From positions 1 through 35,412 of the forward strand of contig LRTP01000485.1 in assembly GCA_001550305.1 (NCBI GenBank): a DNA stretch of 35,412 nt. The letters are read 5' to 3'. This document shows positions 15,852 to 24,856 of this stretch, in pieces. The notes beneath the pieces were generated by a model. The model was not told where the DNA came from. It saw only the letters and a program-made list of their open reading frames with translations, and did not search any database. The number at the start of each line of letters is the position of its first letter. Position 1 is the first letter of the stretch. Source of the stretch: Streptomyces diastatochromogenes (lineage in GTDB: Bacteria > Actinomycetota > Actinomycetes > Streptomycetales > Streptomycetaceae). The translations under genes were made by a program, and so were the position numbers.

Positions 15852-17498
15852 GTGGCATCACCACCCCCGCCCACCGAGCCCTCGACGCCCGCGGAGTCCA
15901 CGCCACCCGTGCCGCCCGCCCGGCGACGAACCGCTTCCGAGGCGGTCCACCGCCGGCGCTGGGCCATCCTGACCGTGCTCTGTTTCAGCCTCTTGGTGGT
16001 GATGCTGGACAACTCGATCCTCAACGTGGCCACCAAGACCATCGCCCAGCCCGCCCCCACCGGACTCGGCTCCACCCAGAGCCAGCTGGAGTGGGCGATC
16101 AACTCCTACACGCTGGTCTTCGCCGGACTGCTCTTCACTGCGGGTCTGCTCGGTGACCGGCTCGGCCGGAAGAAGGTGCTGCTTTTCGGCATGCTGGTGT
16201 TCGGTGCGGGATCCGCGCTGTCGGCGCTGTCGGACTCCTCCGGGCAGCTCATCACCTTCCGCGCTGTGATGGGCTTCGGCGGCGCCTTCATCCTGCCCGC
16301 CACCCTCGCGATCATCATGAACGTCTTCGAGCGCGATGAGCAGCCCAAGGCCATCGGCATCTGGACCAGTGTGGTCGGTTTCGCCATCGCCCTCGGCCCC
16401 ATTACCGGCGGCATCCTGCTGCAGCACTTCTGGTGGGGCTCGGTCTTCCTGGTCAACGTGCCCATCGTGGTCGTCGCGGCGGTCGCGATGGTGGCGATCG
16501 TCCCCGACTCGAAGAACCCCAAGCCCGGCAAGCTCGACCCGGTCGGCGTCGTGCTCTCGATCCTGGCACTGGTCTCGCTGATCTACGGCATCATCAAGGG
16601 CGGCCAGGAGGGCGGCTTCACCGGGGCCCAGTCCTGGGGCCCGATCGTCGCCGGCCTGGCGGTCCTCGGGGTCTTCGTCGTCTACGAGCGCAGCAGCGAC
16701 CATCCGGCCCTCGACGTCACATGGTTCCGCAATCGGCGGTTCTCCGCGTCCGTCGCCGCCATCGGCCTGGTCTTCTTCGCTCTCACCGGCGTCACGTTCT
16801 TCAGCGTCTTCTACAACCAGAGCGTTCGGGGCTACAGCGTCCTGCAATCCGGTCTGCTCGTGCTGCCGCTGGCCGCCTCCCAGATGTTCTTCGCCCCGCG
16901 GGCCCGGCTGGTCGTCAACCGCTTCGGTGCCCGAGCCGTGTGCGCCACCGGCCTCGTCCTGACCGCCGTGGCCTTCGCCGGCTTCCTGCTGCTCGGCCAG
17001 GACACTCCCATCTGGGTGCTGGAGGTGCTGTTCTTCCTGATGGGTACGGGGATGGCGCATGTGATGCCGCCCGCCACCGTCATGATCATGTCGTCGTTGC
17101 CGCGCGAGAAGGCCGGCTCTGGATCCGCGGTCAACAACACCTTCCGGCAGGTCGGTGGGGCCTTGGGGGTCGCCGTTCTGGGGGCGTTGCTGTCCGCCAC
17201 CTACCGCAGCGGCATCGACGACCACCTGGGCGTACTGCCCGCCTCCGACCGGCAGGCGGCAGGTGAATCTGTCGAGGCGACCCTGTCCGTTGCCGAGAAG
17301 CTGGGACCGACCGGCAAGGCGCTGGTGCAGCCCGCGCACGACGCCTTCATCCATGCCATGCACATCACCGCAATAGGGTCGGCGGCCGTCGCCCTGGTCG
17401 GCGCGGTCGTCGTGCTTCTCTTCCTGCCGCGCAAGGCCGCCGCCGTGGTCGCCGGCGGTGTTGAGCCCGAACGCCAGACCGTAGGGGCCCAAGGGTGA
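15852..17498 (+). CDS. MFS transporter, DHA2 (EmrB/QacA) family, 14 TM
   Basis: A 548-residue exporter with a proline-rich cytoplasmic N-terminus (about 35 residues). The DHA2 opening is [12 protein letters not shown], motif A is [16 protein letters not shown], and the pattern fits about 14 membrane segments. Transporters of this family expel drugs and cationic dyes using the proton gradient; the substrate is unknown. The GTG at 15852 has GGAG 7 nt upstream. It is divergent from a TetR regulator and followed on the same strand by an NmrA-type oxidoreductase about 190 bp downstream. That combination is common in multidrug or reactive-compound responses. Confidence 0.93.
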   Translation: MASPPPPTEPSTPAESTPPVPPARRRTASEAVHRRRWAILTVLCFSLLVVMLDNSILNVATKTIAQPAPTGLGSTQSQLEWAINSYTLVFAGLLFTAGLLGDRLGRKKVLLFGMLVFGAGSALSALSDSSGQLITFRAVMGFGGAFILPATLAIIMNVFERDEQPKAIGIWTSVVGFAIALGPITGGILLQHFWWGSVFLVNVPIVVVAAVAMVAIVPDSKNPKPGKLDPVGVVLSILALVSLIYGIIKGGQEGGFTGAQSWGPIVAGLAVLGVFVVYERSSDHPALDVTWFRNRRFSASVAAIGLVFFALTGVTFFSVFYNQSVRGYSVLQSGLLVLPLAASQMFFAPRARLVVNRFGARAVCATGLVLTAVAFAGFLLLGQDTPIWVLEVLFFLMGTGMAHVMPPATVMIMSSLPREKAGSGSAVNNTFRQVGGALGVAVLGALLSATYRSGIDDHLGVLPASDRQAAGESVEATLSVAEKLGPTGKALVQPAHDAFIHAMHITAIGSAAVALVGAVVVLLFLPRKAAAVVAGGVEPERQTVGAQG

Positions 17499-17573
17499 TC
17501 ACGACACATCTCCGCGAGACACCGGAGGCGACCGCCTGCCGGGGACGCCCCACCGAGAGCACTGGAGACCCCT

Positions 17574-17693
17574 GTGAAATCGCCACCCGGATCAGCGGTG
17601 ACACCGCCATGCCAACGCATGGCTGACAGCTCCACTGGCGCCCTGATCACGCCTCACCTCAGATATTCCGTTACTCCGAAGGAGATCGACTGA
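17574..17693 (+). CDS. possible leader peptide ORF (39 aa) overlapping the NmrA-type gene
   Basis: A GTG at 17574 preceded by GGAG opens a 39-codon frame. Its TGA (17691-17693) overlaps the ATG of the next gene by 1 nt. The initiation region (AGCACTGGAGACCC then TGTG) is nearly the same as that of the DHA2 gene at 15837-15855, as if copied. The peptide resembles nothing I know. It could provide translational coupling or be a relic. Confidence 0.25.
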   Translation: MKSPPGSAVTPPCQRMADSSTGALITPHLRYSVTPKEID

Positions 17694-18595
17694 TGATTGC
17701 CGACAACCTTGTTCTTATCCCCGGTGCCGGTGGCGTGGGCCGCACCGTCTTCGAGCACCTGCGTGCTCAGGATGTGCCGGTGCGTTTCATGGTCCGCCGC
17801 GAGGACGAGCGTGCGGCTGAGCTGCGGGCGCTCGGCGCGGAGGTCGTCATCGGTGACCTGACCCGGCCCGAGACGGTGGCGGCCGCACTGCAAGGCGTGG
17901 CGCGGATGTACTTCGCGATGCGCGTGTCGCCGGACCACCTGCTGGCGGCGACCGTGGTGGCCTCTGTCGCGAGGGAGTACGGGAAGCTGGAGGCCCTGGT
18001 CGGCCTGTCGCAGATGACGGTGTCCGAGATGACCGCCACCAGCACCGAGGAGTCGCACCAGCAGCGGCTGCACTGGCTGGCGGAGGAGGTACTGAACTGG
18101 TCCGGCCTGCCCGTGGTGCACATCCGACCCACGGCGTTCCTGGACACTCCGCTGTTCACCGCGATGGCGGCGCGGTCGATTCAGGAGAACGGCACGATCG
18201 CGCTGCCCTTCGGCACCGGACGCACCTCGCCGGTCGCCGTGGACGACGTCGCCCGGGCCGTTGCCACCGTGCTCCGCGATCCGGCTCAGCACATCGGGCA
18301 GGTCTACGAGCTGACCGGGCCGCGCTCGGTCGACATGACGGAGCTGGCCGCGGAATTCTCTCGGGCGCTGGGCCGTCCCGTGTCCTACGTGGACGTGCCG
18401 CCGGAGAGGTGGGAGGCACAGCTCCCGAAGCTGGGGATGCCGCCCCACCTCGAACAGCACGTCGCCACCATGGCCCAGCTGCACCGGGACAACCGTTATG
18501 ACCGCACGACCGACGACGTCGAGCGCGTGACGGGCATCCCTGCCCAGTCGATCGAGGCGTTCGTGGCCGCCCGCAGGGACTTCTACCTGGGCTGA
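17693..18595 (+). CDS. NmrA-like NAD(P)-binding oxidoreductase
   Basis: A 300-residue atypical SDR of the NmrA/HSCARG type. The nucleotide-binding loop is PGAGGVGRTV (10-19), and an Arg-rich VRREDER after the second strand suggests NADP(H). GDLTRPETVAAAL and VVHIRPTAFLDTPL are typical of the family, and there is no YxxxK triad. Members act as redox sensors or as reductases of quinones and similar compounds. The ATG at 17693 has AAGGAG 8 nt upstream. It follows the DHA2 exporter and is probably under the same TetR control. The physiological substrate is unknown. Confidence 0.88.
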   Translation: MIADNLVLIPGAGGVGRTVFEHLRAQDVPVRFMVRREDERAAELRALGAEVVIGDLTRPETVAAALQGVARMYFAMRVSPDHLLAATVVASVAREYGKLEALVGLSQMTVSEMTATSTEESHQQRLHWLAEEVLNWSGLPVVHIRPTAFLDTPLFTAMAARSIQENGTIALPFGTGRTSPVAVDDVARAVATVLRDPAQHIGQVYELTGPRSVDMTELAAEFSRALGRPVSYVDVPPERWEAQLPKLGMPPHLEQHVATMAQLHRDNRYDRTTDDVERVTGIPAQSIEAFVAARRDFYLG

Positions 18596-18801
18596 GCCGC
18601 GTCCGACAGCTGGGGGAGAGCGCGATGTGCAGCTGACCTGCCTCGCCTATGGGGACTCCGCCGGCCTCGCTCGGATTCGCTGTCTGAGTGGCGCCGAACA
18701 GAACCGGCGGAAAGGCGCCAGAGCTCACGGAAAGGTGCCGAACCCGACACCGGCGTATCGTCACAGCTGTACGAGTTCCCTCGCACAACGAGGTCGGTGA
18801 G

Positions 18802-20331
18802 ATGGGCACCCTGCATGGGGCATCGTCCGTCCGCACCTCGGACTTGTCTGGCGGCCCGGCTGCGTTCGTGGTGGACGCCCGGGGGCTGGTGTCCGCGTGG
18901 AGTCCGACGGCCGAGCGTCTGTTGGGCTACGAGACGGCTGAGGTCGTAGGCCGGCCGGTCGCTGAGCTTTGGCCAGTAATCCCGTGGGACGCTCCCCAGC
19001 AGTTGTCGTCAGCCTTTGAGGCCGGTACCCCCGGACCTACTGCCGTCCTCACGCATCGGCAGGGTCATCCGGTGCCCGTCACACTCGCCGCCTATCCCGT
19101 GACATCGGTCGTACCTGGCAGCGAGGGAACGGTGATCCTGGTGACTGCCGTTTCGCTGCCGACGGCCGTCCAAGACTGGCTTCACCACCGCGAGCGCATC
19201 GCAGCGGGTGCCTTGAGAAGTCGTATGGAGCCCGCTGATGCACCTGACCACAGCGCGGCTTGGGTCACTCGCTCGTACGTACCCGCGCGTGGCGGCACGG
19301 GTGTGAACGGCTCCTGGGCGGATGTGATCCCGGTATCCGGTGCGCGTGTCGCTCTGGTGGTCTCCGACGTCCCAGCCTCCGGCATGCAGGCCACCGTGTG
19401 CATCGGACTGATCGGCGCCGCCGTCCGCGCCCTGGCGGAGCTGGATCTCGCACCTGAGGAGGTACTTGCTCGGCTGGACGACATGGTGTCGCGCTTTACC
19501 GCTGGCCAGGGCAACAAGTGGTCTCCGTCGTTTGTGGAAGGATTGGTCGGCGCGACGTACCTCTACGCGGTGTATGACCCCATCGCGCGCCGGTGCGTCA
19601 TGGCGAGCGCTGGACACCCCCCGCCCGCGGTCGCCGATCCGGACGGATCTGTCCACGTCCCCGAGCTCCCGAGCAACAGACCCCTGGGCATGGGCGAGCC
19701 CGTCTTCGAGTCGCTTGACCTTGAGCTCGCCGAAGGCAGCACCCTCCTCTTCTACACCGGCGGTCTGGTGCGGGCATGCCGCACGGACGATGCCATAGCC
19801 GGGCTACTCAGCAGAGCCATGCGTCAAAGCGGCCCGTCGATCAAGGACGCCTGGCGGGTCACCGTCGACACCGTGACGCCTCTCCTGGCGGCTGAGGACG
19901 ATCTGGCGCTCCTGGTCGTTCGGACACGCGCGCTCAGCGGCGACCGAGTGGTTACCTGGGAGCTGCCAGGGGACCCAGCCGCCGTCGCCGGCATTCGCTC
20001 CCTCGTTCTACGACAGCTCGATCAGTGGGACCTGGGGAGCCTTGACTTCACCACGGAGCTGATTGCAAGCGAACTCGTCACCAACGCCATCCTCTACGGC
20101 CGTGAGCCGATGCAGCTGCGGCTGATCCACGACCGGATCCTGATCTGCGAGGTGTCCGACGGCAGCAGCACCTCTCCGCACATCCGCCGGGCGAGTGCCA
20201 CCGACGAAGGAGGACGCGGCTTGTTCCTCGTGGCCAACTGCGCGCAGCGCTTGGGTGTGCGCTACACCGACCAAGGCAAGACCATCTGGGCCGAACAAGC
20301 ACTCAACGCCGAAGCTGCTCCAGAGCCGTAG
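18802..20331 (+). CDS. PAS - degenerate SpoIIE - HATPase signalling protein
   Basis: A 509-residue protein. An N-terminal PAS domain (GGPAAFVVDARGLVSAWSPT, then GYETAEVVGRPVAELWP) is followed by a SpoIIE-like PP2C domain and a C-terminal RsbW-like HATPase (TELIASELVTNAILYG, DEGGRGLFLV). The phosphatase motifs are eroded: the usual GGDWxD is NGSWAD and the usual GDVxGHG is SDVPASG. A metal-binding Asp is therefore missing and activity is doubtful. The HATPase motifs look intact. Such proteins normally work in sigma-factor partner switching. The ATG at 18802 is chosen because GAGG lies upstream and the PAS domain follows soon after; an open frame extends back to 18688. No anti-sigma antagonist gene is adjacent. 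Confidence 0.88.
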   Translation: MGTLHGASSVRTSDLSGGPAAFVVDARGLVSAWSPTAERLLGYETAEVVGRPVAELWPVIPWDAPQQLSSAFEAGTPGPTAVLTHRQGHPVPVTLAAYPVTSVVPGSEGTVILVTAVSLPTAVQDWLHHRERIAAGALRSRMEPADAPDHSAAWVTRSYVPARGGTGVNGSWADVIPVSGARVALVVSDVPASGMQATVCIGLIGAAVRALAELDLAPEEVLARLDDMVSRFTAGQGNKWSPSFVEGLVGATYLYAVYDPIARRCVMASAGHPPPAVADPDGSVHVPELPSNRPLGMGEPVFESLDLELAEGSTLLFYTGGLVRACRTDDAIAGLLSRAMRQSGPSIKDAWRVTVDTVTPLLAAEDDLALLVVRTRALSGDRVVTWELPGDPAAVAGIRSLVLRQLDQWDLGSLDFTTELIASELVTNAILYGREPMQLRLIHDRILICEVSDGSSTSPHIRRASATDEGGRGLFLVANCAQRLGVRYTDQGKTIWAEQALNAEAAPEP

Positions 20332-20485
20332 CACTGTCTCCGTCGAGCAGCGCCGGGATGCTGTCTCCGGTCAGTCGAGCGCGAGGCCCGCGCCAAAGTG
20401 GCTGCGTAAAGCCGTGCAGCCGACCGCCCCAGCCACGACGTGCCCCTTCGGAGTGGGGAATGTTCCGTCCCACTGGAAAGAGGCG

Positions 20486-20489
20486 CTAG
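20486..20489. repeat. CTAG target-site duplication, left flank of the IS701-family element
   Basis: CTAG here and at 21890-21893 flank the insertion sequence. A 4-bp YTAR-type duplication is typical of the IS701 family. Confidence 0.7.
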
Positions 20490-21889
20490 TACTGCAACGG
20501 TGCTTGTTCTGAGTGGTGGGCAGTTTTCAGGGGCTGTGTCCGCGTCGTTTGTAGTGGCTGATGCGGGCCTGGTGCTGGCGTCGTCGTCGCCAGTGTGACC
20601 AGTGCAGGATGTGGTCGACCGGGGTGGGGCGGTGGTCGGTGAGGCGGGTGATCAGGCGTCGGATCTCGGCGAGGCTGAGGTGGATGAGGTGGGAGGATCC
20701 GTTTCTGCTTTCTCCGTGTCCAGCTGGCGGGCTCGCAGGACGGTGAGGCAGGCGTGGGCGGCCATGGCCAGGGTCATGTGGCGGTGCCAGCCGGGATAAC
20801 GGCGGACCTGGTAGTCGTCCAGACCGCACTCCTGCTTCGCGGTCTGGAAGCACTCCTCCACGGCCCAGCGGCTGCCGGCGATGCGGATCAGCTCGTCCAA
20901 CGTGGTGTCGGCGGGGCAGTAGGCGATGTAGTAGGAGATTTCCTCGGGCCGGCTGACGCTGCGGCGGGCGAGAACCCAGTGCCGACGGTCCTCACGGTGC
21001 CAGGGCCGGACCTCGACGCGGGCCCAGTCATAGATCCGCCGGCCGTGAGCCCCCTCGCCGCACGAGCGGCGCTTCCACTTCTGCCGCGGCAGGCCGGGAA
21101 ACAGCTCGTGCACGGGGTGGTCGATGGACCAGCGGGTGACGACGGTGTCGTGCCGGGTGGTGGCCATGACGTGGAAGACATCGGCCTGTTCCAGCTCGAA
21201 GCGCCAGCCCTTGCTGTAGCCGTAGGCGGCATCCGCCGTCACCCACCCGAACGGAATCTGGTCGGCGATGGCCCGGCGGACCATCGCCTTGGCCATCGCC
21301 ACCTTCGTCTCGAAACCGACTGTGTCGTCGATGCCCGCCCGACGGCAGCGATCCCGGTCGTCCGTCCAAGACGTGGGCAGATACAGCCGCCGGTCGATCA
21401 GTGTGCGTCCGCGGCCGGTGGCGTAGGCGAGGAACACGCCGATCTGGGAGTTCTCGGTGCGTCCCGCGGTGCCGGAGTACTGCCTTTGCACGCCGGCCGA
21501 GCGGATGCCCTTTTTGAGGAAGCCGGTGTCATCGACGATCAGGACTGCCTCGCGGTCTCCGAGGTGTTCCACGACGTAGTCGCGTACGTCGTTCAGGACC
21601 TCGTCGGCATCCCACTCGATCCGGTTCAGCAAACGGTGGATGCGATCGGGACCCGCGTGTCCGGCTTCTTCCGCGAGCGTCCAGCCGTTCTTCCGCTCCA
21701 GCGGAGCAATCAGCCCTCGCATATAGGCAAGCGCCGACTGCCGCGGCTCCTCCCGGTTGAACCGGTGCACGAACCGCTCGTGCACAGCATCCAGTTCACC
21801 CGCCCACAACCTGACATCCGCAAGGTCCCCACCCATACCCACACCAACGACGGAGCTGGCCAGCAGTCACGGCAAGCACCGTTGCAGTA
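20490..21889. mobile_element. IS701-family insertion sequence, 1400 bp
   Basis: Ends are perfect 17-bp terminal inverted repeats (TACTGCAACGGTGCTTG at 20490-20506 and its complement at 21873-21889), flanked by CTAG on both sides. A single DDE transposase gene lies on the minus strand. The right-hand CTAG is also the left flank of a MITE, so the element landed in the target duplication of that earlier insertion. Confidence 0.88.
20527..21842 (-). pseudogene. IS701-family DDE transposase, frameshifted near the C-terminus
   Basis: The frame from 21842 gives 396 residues with the DDE triad visible: Asp104 (LIVDDTGF), Asp204 (WVTADAAYGYS) and Glu329/330 (RWAVEECFQTAKQECGLDDY). It ends at 20652 with an unrelated tail. 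The expected family C-terminus (LIHLSLAEIRRLITRLT, then WSHWRRRRQHQARISHYKRR) lies one frame over and runs to 20527. The join is near 20685-20700 and needs a -1 shift, so there is a 1-bp deletion, a sequencing error or, less likely, programmed frameshifting. No strong slippery heptamer is seen. The start could be GTG 21842 or ATG 21836. All catalytic residues precede the shift, so the truncated product could retain some activity. Confidence 0.8.
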
Positions 21890-21893
21890 CTAG

Positions 21894-22066
21894 GTCCTGT
21901 CGTCAAATTCCCGTCTGCCCCGCGACGCCATGCACGCACTCTCGCCGCACCGGGCACAGACCCAAGTACATCCAGTACGAGGGCCCGTGCCCGGCACGCC
22001 GAGAGCACGCACCTGACGCCGCAGGGCCCGCCCTCCGGGCGGACGACGGGAATTTGACGACAGGAC
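21894..22066. mobile_element. MITE, 173 bp, IS5-like ends
   Basis: Perfect 22-bp terminal inverted repeats (21894-21915 and 22045-22066, beginning GTCCTGTCGTCAAATTCCCG) with CTAG immediately outside both ends (21890-21893, 22067-22070). No coding capacity. The size, perfect ends and 4-bp YTAR duplication fit a non-autonomous miniature element mobilised by an IS5-type transposase; the family assignment is inference. Its right end abuts the terminator of att unit B. Confidence 0.8.
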
Positions 22067-22068
22067 CT

Positions 22069-22096
22069 AGCCCCCTTCCTTGGTTGAGAGGGGGCT
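22069..22096 (-). terminator. terminator of att unit B (MITE-disrupted base)
   Basis: AGCCCCCT / AGGGGGCT stem (8 bp), homologous to the longer CGAGCCCCCTT hairpin after the small ORF of unit F (28588-28619). The MITE duplication CTAG replaces the base of the stem. Confidence 0.6.
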
Positions 22097-22098
22097 CG

Positions 22099-22227
22099 TT
22101 GGCATTCGCTGGCGCCTGTGGCCGTGGCTTGATCGACGGTGGACGGATGGGGCAACAGCGCGGCAGCCACCTCGTCCTCGCTCGCCCCGGCCAAAGCCTC
22201 AATCACCCGATCGAGTGCCTCGCTCAG
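22099..22227 (-). pseudogene. degenerate small ORF of att unit B
   Basis: Reads SEALDRVIEALAGASEDEVAAAL from a CTG (22225-22227) one nt after the stop of the radical SAM tail. It clearly belongs to the small-ORF family of units C, E and F. The original start codon is CTG here, the second half has diverged, and the frame runs into the MITE. It is probably not functional. Confidence 0.55.
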
Positions 22228-22228
22228 C

Positions 22229-22334
22229 TCAGTGCGCGTGACCGCTCGGCGTCGGCGCCGCGTTCTTGACCGTCAGCGGCAGCAACTTCTTGCCGGTCGG
22301 GCCGATCTGGATGCTGGTGTCCATCTGGGGGCAG
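22229..22334 (-). repeat. att-like repeat, copy B (displaced radical SAM 3' end)
   Basis: Minus-strand reading CPQMDTSIQIGPTGKKLLPL, then TVKNAAPTPSGHAH and a TGA. The stop codon is intact. The right-hand flank is about 75% similar to that of copy E for about 100 bp (common GACTACCGCTTTAGG-type stretch), marking a shared element arm. Confidence 0.9.
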
Positions 22335-22877
22335 GAAGCCACCCACACTCATGTCAAGCCGCCTACTACCGCTTTAGGAGCGAGGGTGGGCGGTTGCTGG
22401 TATGAGCTGCGGGGACGCGGCTTGGAGCAAGCCCCCTTGATTGCACCGTTGTTGCCCGCGAGTCCCCGCCCGTTCTGGCGCGAGAGTGGCACGCTCTTGC
22501 GGCGGTGGTGAGGCAGCCAGCCCTTGTCGCACCCTGGGTCGCAGCCTTTGCCGTGCGAACGACCTCACCGATCGCCTTGGCTACGACCTTCTGATCCGTA
22601 GCTCTAGATAGATCGGTCAGTGACGGTCATACAGGCCGCACTTCGACTCTATAAGGACGCTACGGGACGGGACCGGTTGCTGTGGTTGCTGTACTTCGCT
22701 GCTGTACCGCCACCTCAGGGCCTCATCCTGATCAGGTCGATCTTCGTCCCAGCCCAGGGCACAGGACGCAGATGGATGCCCTACTCGTGTTCGCCGGCGC
22801 CCGCCCCTACTCGCTAGCGCTCGCCACAGTCGAGGGTTTTTGACCTGGAGGTCCAATTGCATGTTAGGGTCGCCCGC
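22335..22877. other. left arm of module B-C, no gene seen
   Basis: About 540 bp. The first ~100 bp match the arm right of copy E. The rest contains short frames without ribosome binding sites or family resemblance. The promoter of the TetR gene lies at its right end. Confidence 0.45.
22840..22870 (+). promoter_or_regulatory. promoter of the TetR gene; likely leaderless mRNA
   Basis: TTGACC (22840-22845) and TAGGGT (22865-22870) form a -35/-10 pair with a 19-bp spacer. Initiation about 7 nt downstream falls at the ATG (22878), which lacks a Shine-Dalgarno. A short GACCT-GG-AGGTC dyad over the -35 could be an autoregulatory site. Confidence 0.5.
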
Positions 22878-23456
22878 ATGACAAGACCCAAGCAGTTCGA
22901 CCCGGACGTCGCCGTGGAACAGGCCATGGAGGTGTTCTGGCGGAAGGGTTATGCGTCCACCACACCCCAAGACCTGGTGGACGCCCTCGGGATCGGAAAA
23001 GGCAGCCTCTACAACGCCTTCGGCAGCAAACGCGGCCTCTTCGAGCAGGCGCTCCGGCGCTATCGCGAACGGCAGACGAGCGTGCTGCTGCAGGCGCTCG
23101 AGGAACCCGGACCGGCGAAGGCGCGCCTGCGCAAGGCTCTTGAGACCCTCGTGCGGACGGATCTGGCCGACCCGGACCGCCGCGGCTGCATGGCAGTGAA
23201 CACGGCGGCGGTAGTGGCGCGGACCGACGAGGTGGCGACCGATCTCGTCCGCCGCGCCTTCGAGCGCAACGAGAGCGCCTTCCGTGCCGTGATCGAGGAG
23301 GGGCAGCGCTCGGGGGAGATCTCGCCCGAACGTGACCCCGCCAGCCTGGCCGCCATGCTGCAGAACACGGTGGTGGGGCTGCGGCTCACGGTGCGCGTCG
23401 CCGATGATGCGGACCGGCCGGCCCGCATCATCGACACGGTGATCGACTCCCTGTGA
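22878..23456 (+). CDS. TetR family transcriptional regulator
   Basis: A 192-residue regulator starting MTRPKQFDPDVAVEQAMEVF. The helix-turn-helix is TTPQDLVDALGIGKGSLYNA followed by FGSKRGLFEQAL, typical of the AcrR/YezE-like subgroup that often controls efflux or redox genes. The C-terminal domain includes GCMAVNTA. The ATG at 22878 is chosen over an upstream GTG-type extension because family members start MTRPKxFD and a promoter places the transcript start at this codon. The next gene on the same strand, an MFS transporter 120 bp on, is the likely target. Confidence 0.92.
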   Translation: MTRPKQFDPDVAVEQAMEVFWRKGYASTTPQDLVDALGIGKGSLYNAFGSKRGLFEQALRRYRERQTSVLLQALEEPGPAKARLRKALETLVRTDLADPDRRGCMAVNTAAVVARTDEVATDLVRRAFERNESAFRAVIEEGQRSGEISPERDPASLAAMLQNTVVGLRLTVRVADDADRPARIIDTVIDSL

Positions 23457-23575
23457 CCGTCGGCCCCCCACTTTCGGGCTCTGGCCCCTGACGTCAACCC
23501 ACTGACCCCTGGCGTGCCCGCACCTGGGTCCCGTCTGCCCTTGTTTTGTACCTCAAGTTCAAGAATGGTGTTTCC

Positions 23576-24856
23576 GTGCAACCTTTCCTCAATACCCGTG
23601 CCGCCTTCTGGACCGCGGGCGCCGTCGTCGCCCTCGCACTCTGGACCAGCGCGTGCCCCACCATGACCTATCCGCTCTACCAGGCCGACTGGCACGTCTC
23701 GACGACCACGGTGACCTGGATCTTCGCCGCGTATCCGGTCGCGCTGATCCCCGTTCTGATCGTCTTCAGCGACCTGTCCGACCACATCGGGCGGCGGTCC
23801 GCCATGCTGCTCGGCCTGCTGGCCGAACTCGCCGGGGTGCTCCTCTTCGCATTCGCCGACGGCGTCCCCTGGCTCCTGGCCGGGCGGGCGTTCATGGGCC
23901 TCGGCGTCGGCCTGTCCCTGAGCCCCGCAAGCGTGGCCATGGTGGAGTTCAGCGCCCCGGGCAAGGAAGGACGCGCCGGATCGGTCGGCACGGCCGTCTC
24001 CTCGTCCGGTATCGCCCTGGCCATGCTGGTCGGCGGCGCCCTGACCCAGTACGCCCCCTTCCCGCTGCACCTGAACTTCTTCGTTCTCGCCGCCGTGATC
24101 GCGGTCGTCGTCTGCTTCGTCGCAGGCATGCCGCACCACACCGCGAACGAGACGAGCACCCGGTGGCGCATGCGCGCGATCATCATCCCCCGGGGCAACC
24201 GAGGGGTCTTCGCCGCCGGCGCGTTCGCATTCGCGTCGTCCTTCCTCCTCGGCGCCATCGTGCTGCCGCTCGGTGCGAAGATCGCCCACCAGCTGGCGGG
24301 TTCGACCAACGCCCTGGTCACCGGCGCGCTGCTGTCGGTGTTCGCGGCGTTCATCGCGGTCAGCGCCCTGCTGGCCCGGCGCCTGAGGCCGTGGACCCTG
24401 GTGACGGTCGGCGCAGCCGGGTCGGTCGCCGCGGTGTGGCTCTTCGTCGTCACCAGCGCCACCCACTCGATGGCGGTCTTCCTCCTCGCCTCGGCGTGCG
24501 CGGGCGCGGCCTACGCCTTCGACTTCGCCGGCGGACTGACCGTCCTCAACACCTACGCGGCGCCGCACCACCGCGCGAGCATGGTGTCCGGCGGCTACCT
24601 CGCCGGCTACCTCGCCCAAGGTGTCGGGGCGCCCGTACTCGGCTGGGTCGTCACCGCGCACGGACTGCCGACGGGTCTGCTCACCGGCGCCGCGTCCTTC
24701 AGCGTCTTCTTCGGCGCGGCGCTCCTCATGGGTCTGGTCATGCTGTCGCGCACGCGGCGTCCCGGATTCCGGGTGGCTGACGGCGTCGCGGCCCGTTCAG
24801 CCCCCGCCGCGCAGCGCGCCGCGGACGGCGTCCACGAAACCGTTGACCGTAAGTGA
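23576..24856 (+). CDS. MFS transporter (12 TM, probable efflux)
   Basis: A 426-residue transporter. The first helix (AFWTAGAVVALALWTSACPT) follows a short N-terminus, and motif A appears as FSDLSDHIGRRSAMLLG. About 12 hydrophobic segments in two halves are separated by a short basic loop (ETSTRWRMRA). It resembles actinobacterial drug/sugar-efflux MFS proteins; the substrate is unknown. The GTG at 23576 is the best start, but no good ribosome binding site precedes it, and the upstream CTCAAGTTCAAG could be regulatory. It follows a TetR gene and is probably repressed by it. Together they are the whole cargo of module B-C. Confidence 0.9.
   Translation: MQPFLNTRAAFWTAGAVVALALWTSACPTMTYPLYQADWHVSTTTVTWIFAAYPVALIPVLIVFSDLSDHIGRRSAMLLGLLAELAGVLLFAFADGVPWLLAGRAFMGLGVGLSLSPASVAMVEFSAPGKEGRAGSVGTAVSSSGIALAMLVGGALTQYAPFPLHLNFFVLAAVIAVVVCFVAGMPHHTANETSTRWRMRAIIIPRGNRGVFAAGAFAFASSFLLGAIVLPLGAKIAHQLAGSTNALVTGALLSVFAAFIAVSALLARRLRPWTLVTVGAAGSVAAVWLFVVTSATHSMAVFLLASACAGAAYAFDFAGGLTVLNTYAAPHHRASMVSGGYLAGYLAQGVGAPVLGWVVTAHGLPTGLLTGAASFSVFFGAALLMGLVMLSRTRRPGFRVADGVAARSAPAAQRAADGVHETVDRK

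Larger units (their letters stand above)
10264..22334. mobile_element. att-flanked module A-B (about 12 kb)
   Basis: Bounded by radical SAM 3'-end copies A (left) and B (right), in the same orientation. Cargo: GNAT acetyltransferase, a frameshifted Cys-motif gene, the ars operon and arsM, TetR/DHA2-MFS/NmrA, a PAS-SpoIIE-HATPase protein, an IS701-family element and a MITE. No integrase or excisionase is recognisable. The boundaries are inferred from where similarity between copies stops, so they are uncertain by about 10 bp. It may itself be a composite of older modules. Confidence 0.6.

Noticed and set aside
20490..21889. The IS701 transposase as the enzyme that built the array
   Set aside because: It has its own inverted ends and CTAG duplication and lies inside one module; IS701 transposases do not generate gene-end replacements.
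22620..22817. 65-codon plus-strand frame in the arm of module B-C
   Set aside because: No ribosome binding site, no homology recognised, and composition unlike neighbouring genes.
23060..24661. 533-residue minus-strand frame over the MFS gene
   Set aside because: Antisense to a transporter with clear membrane segments and motif A.
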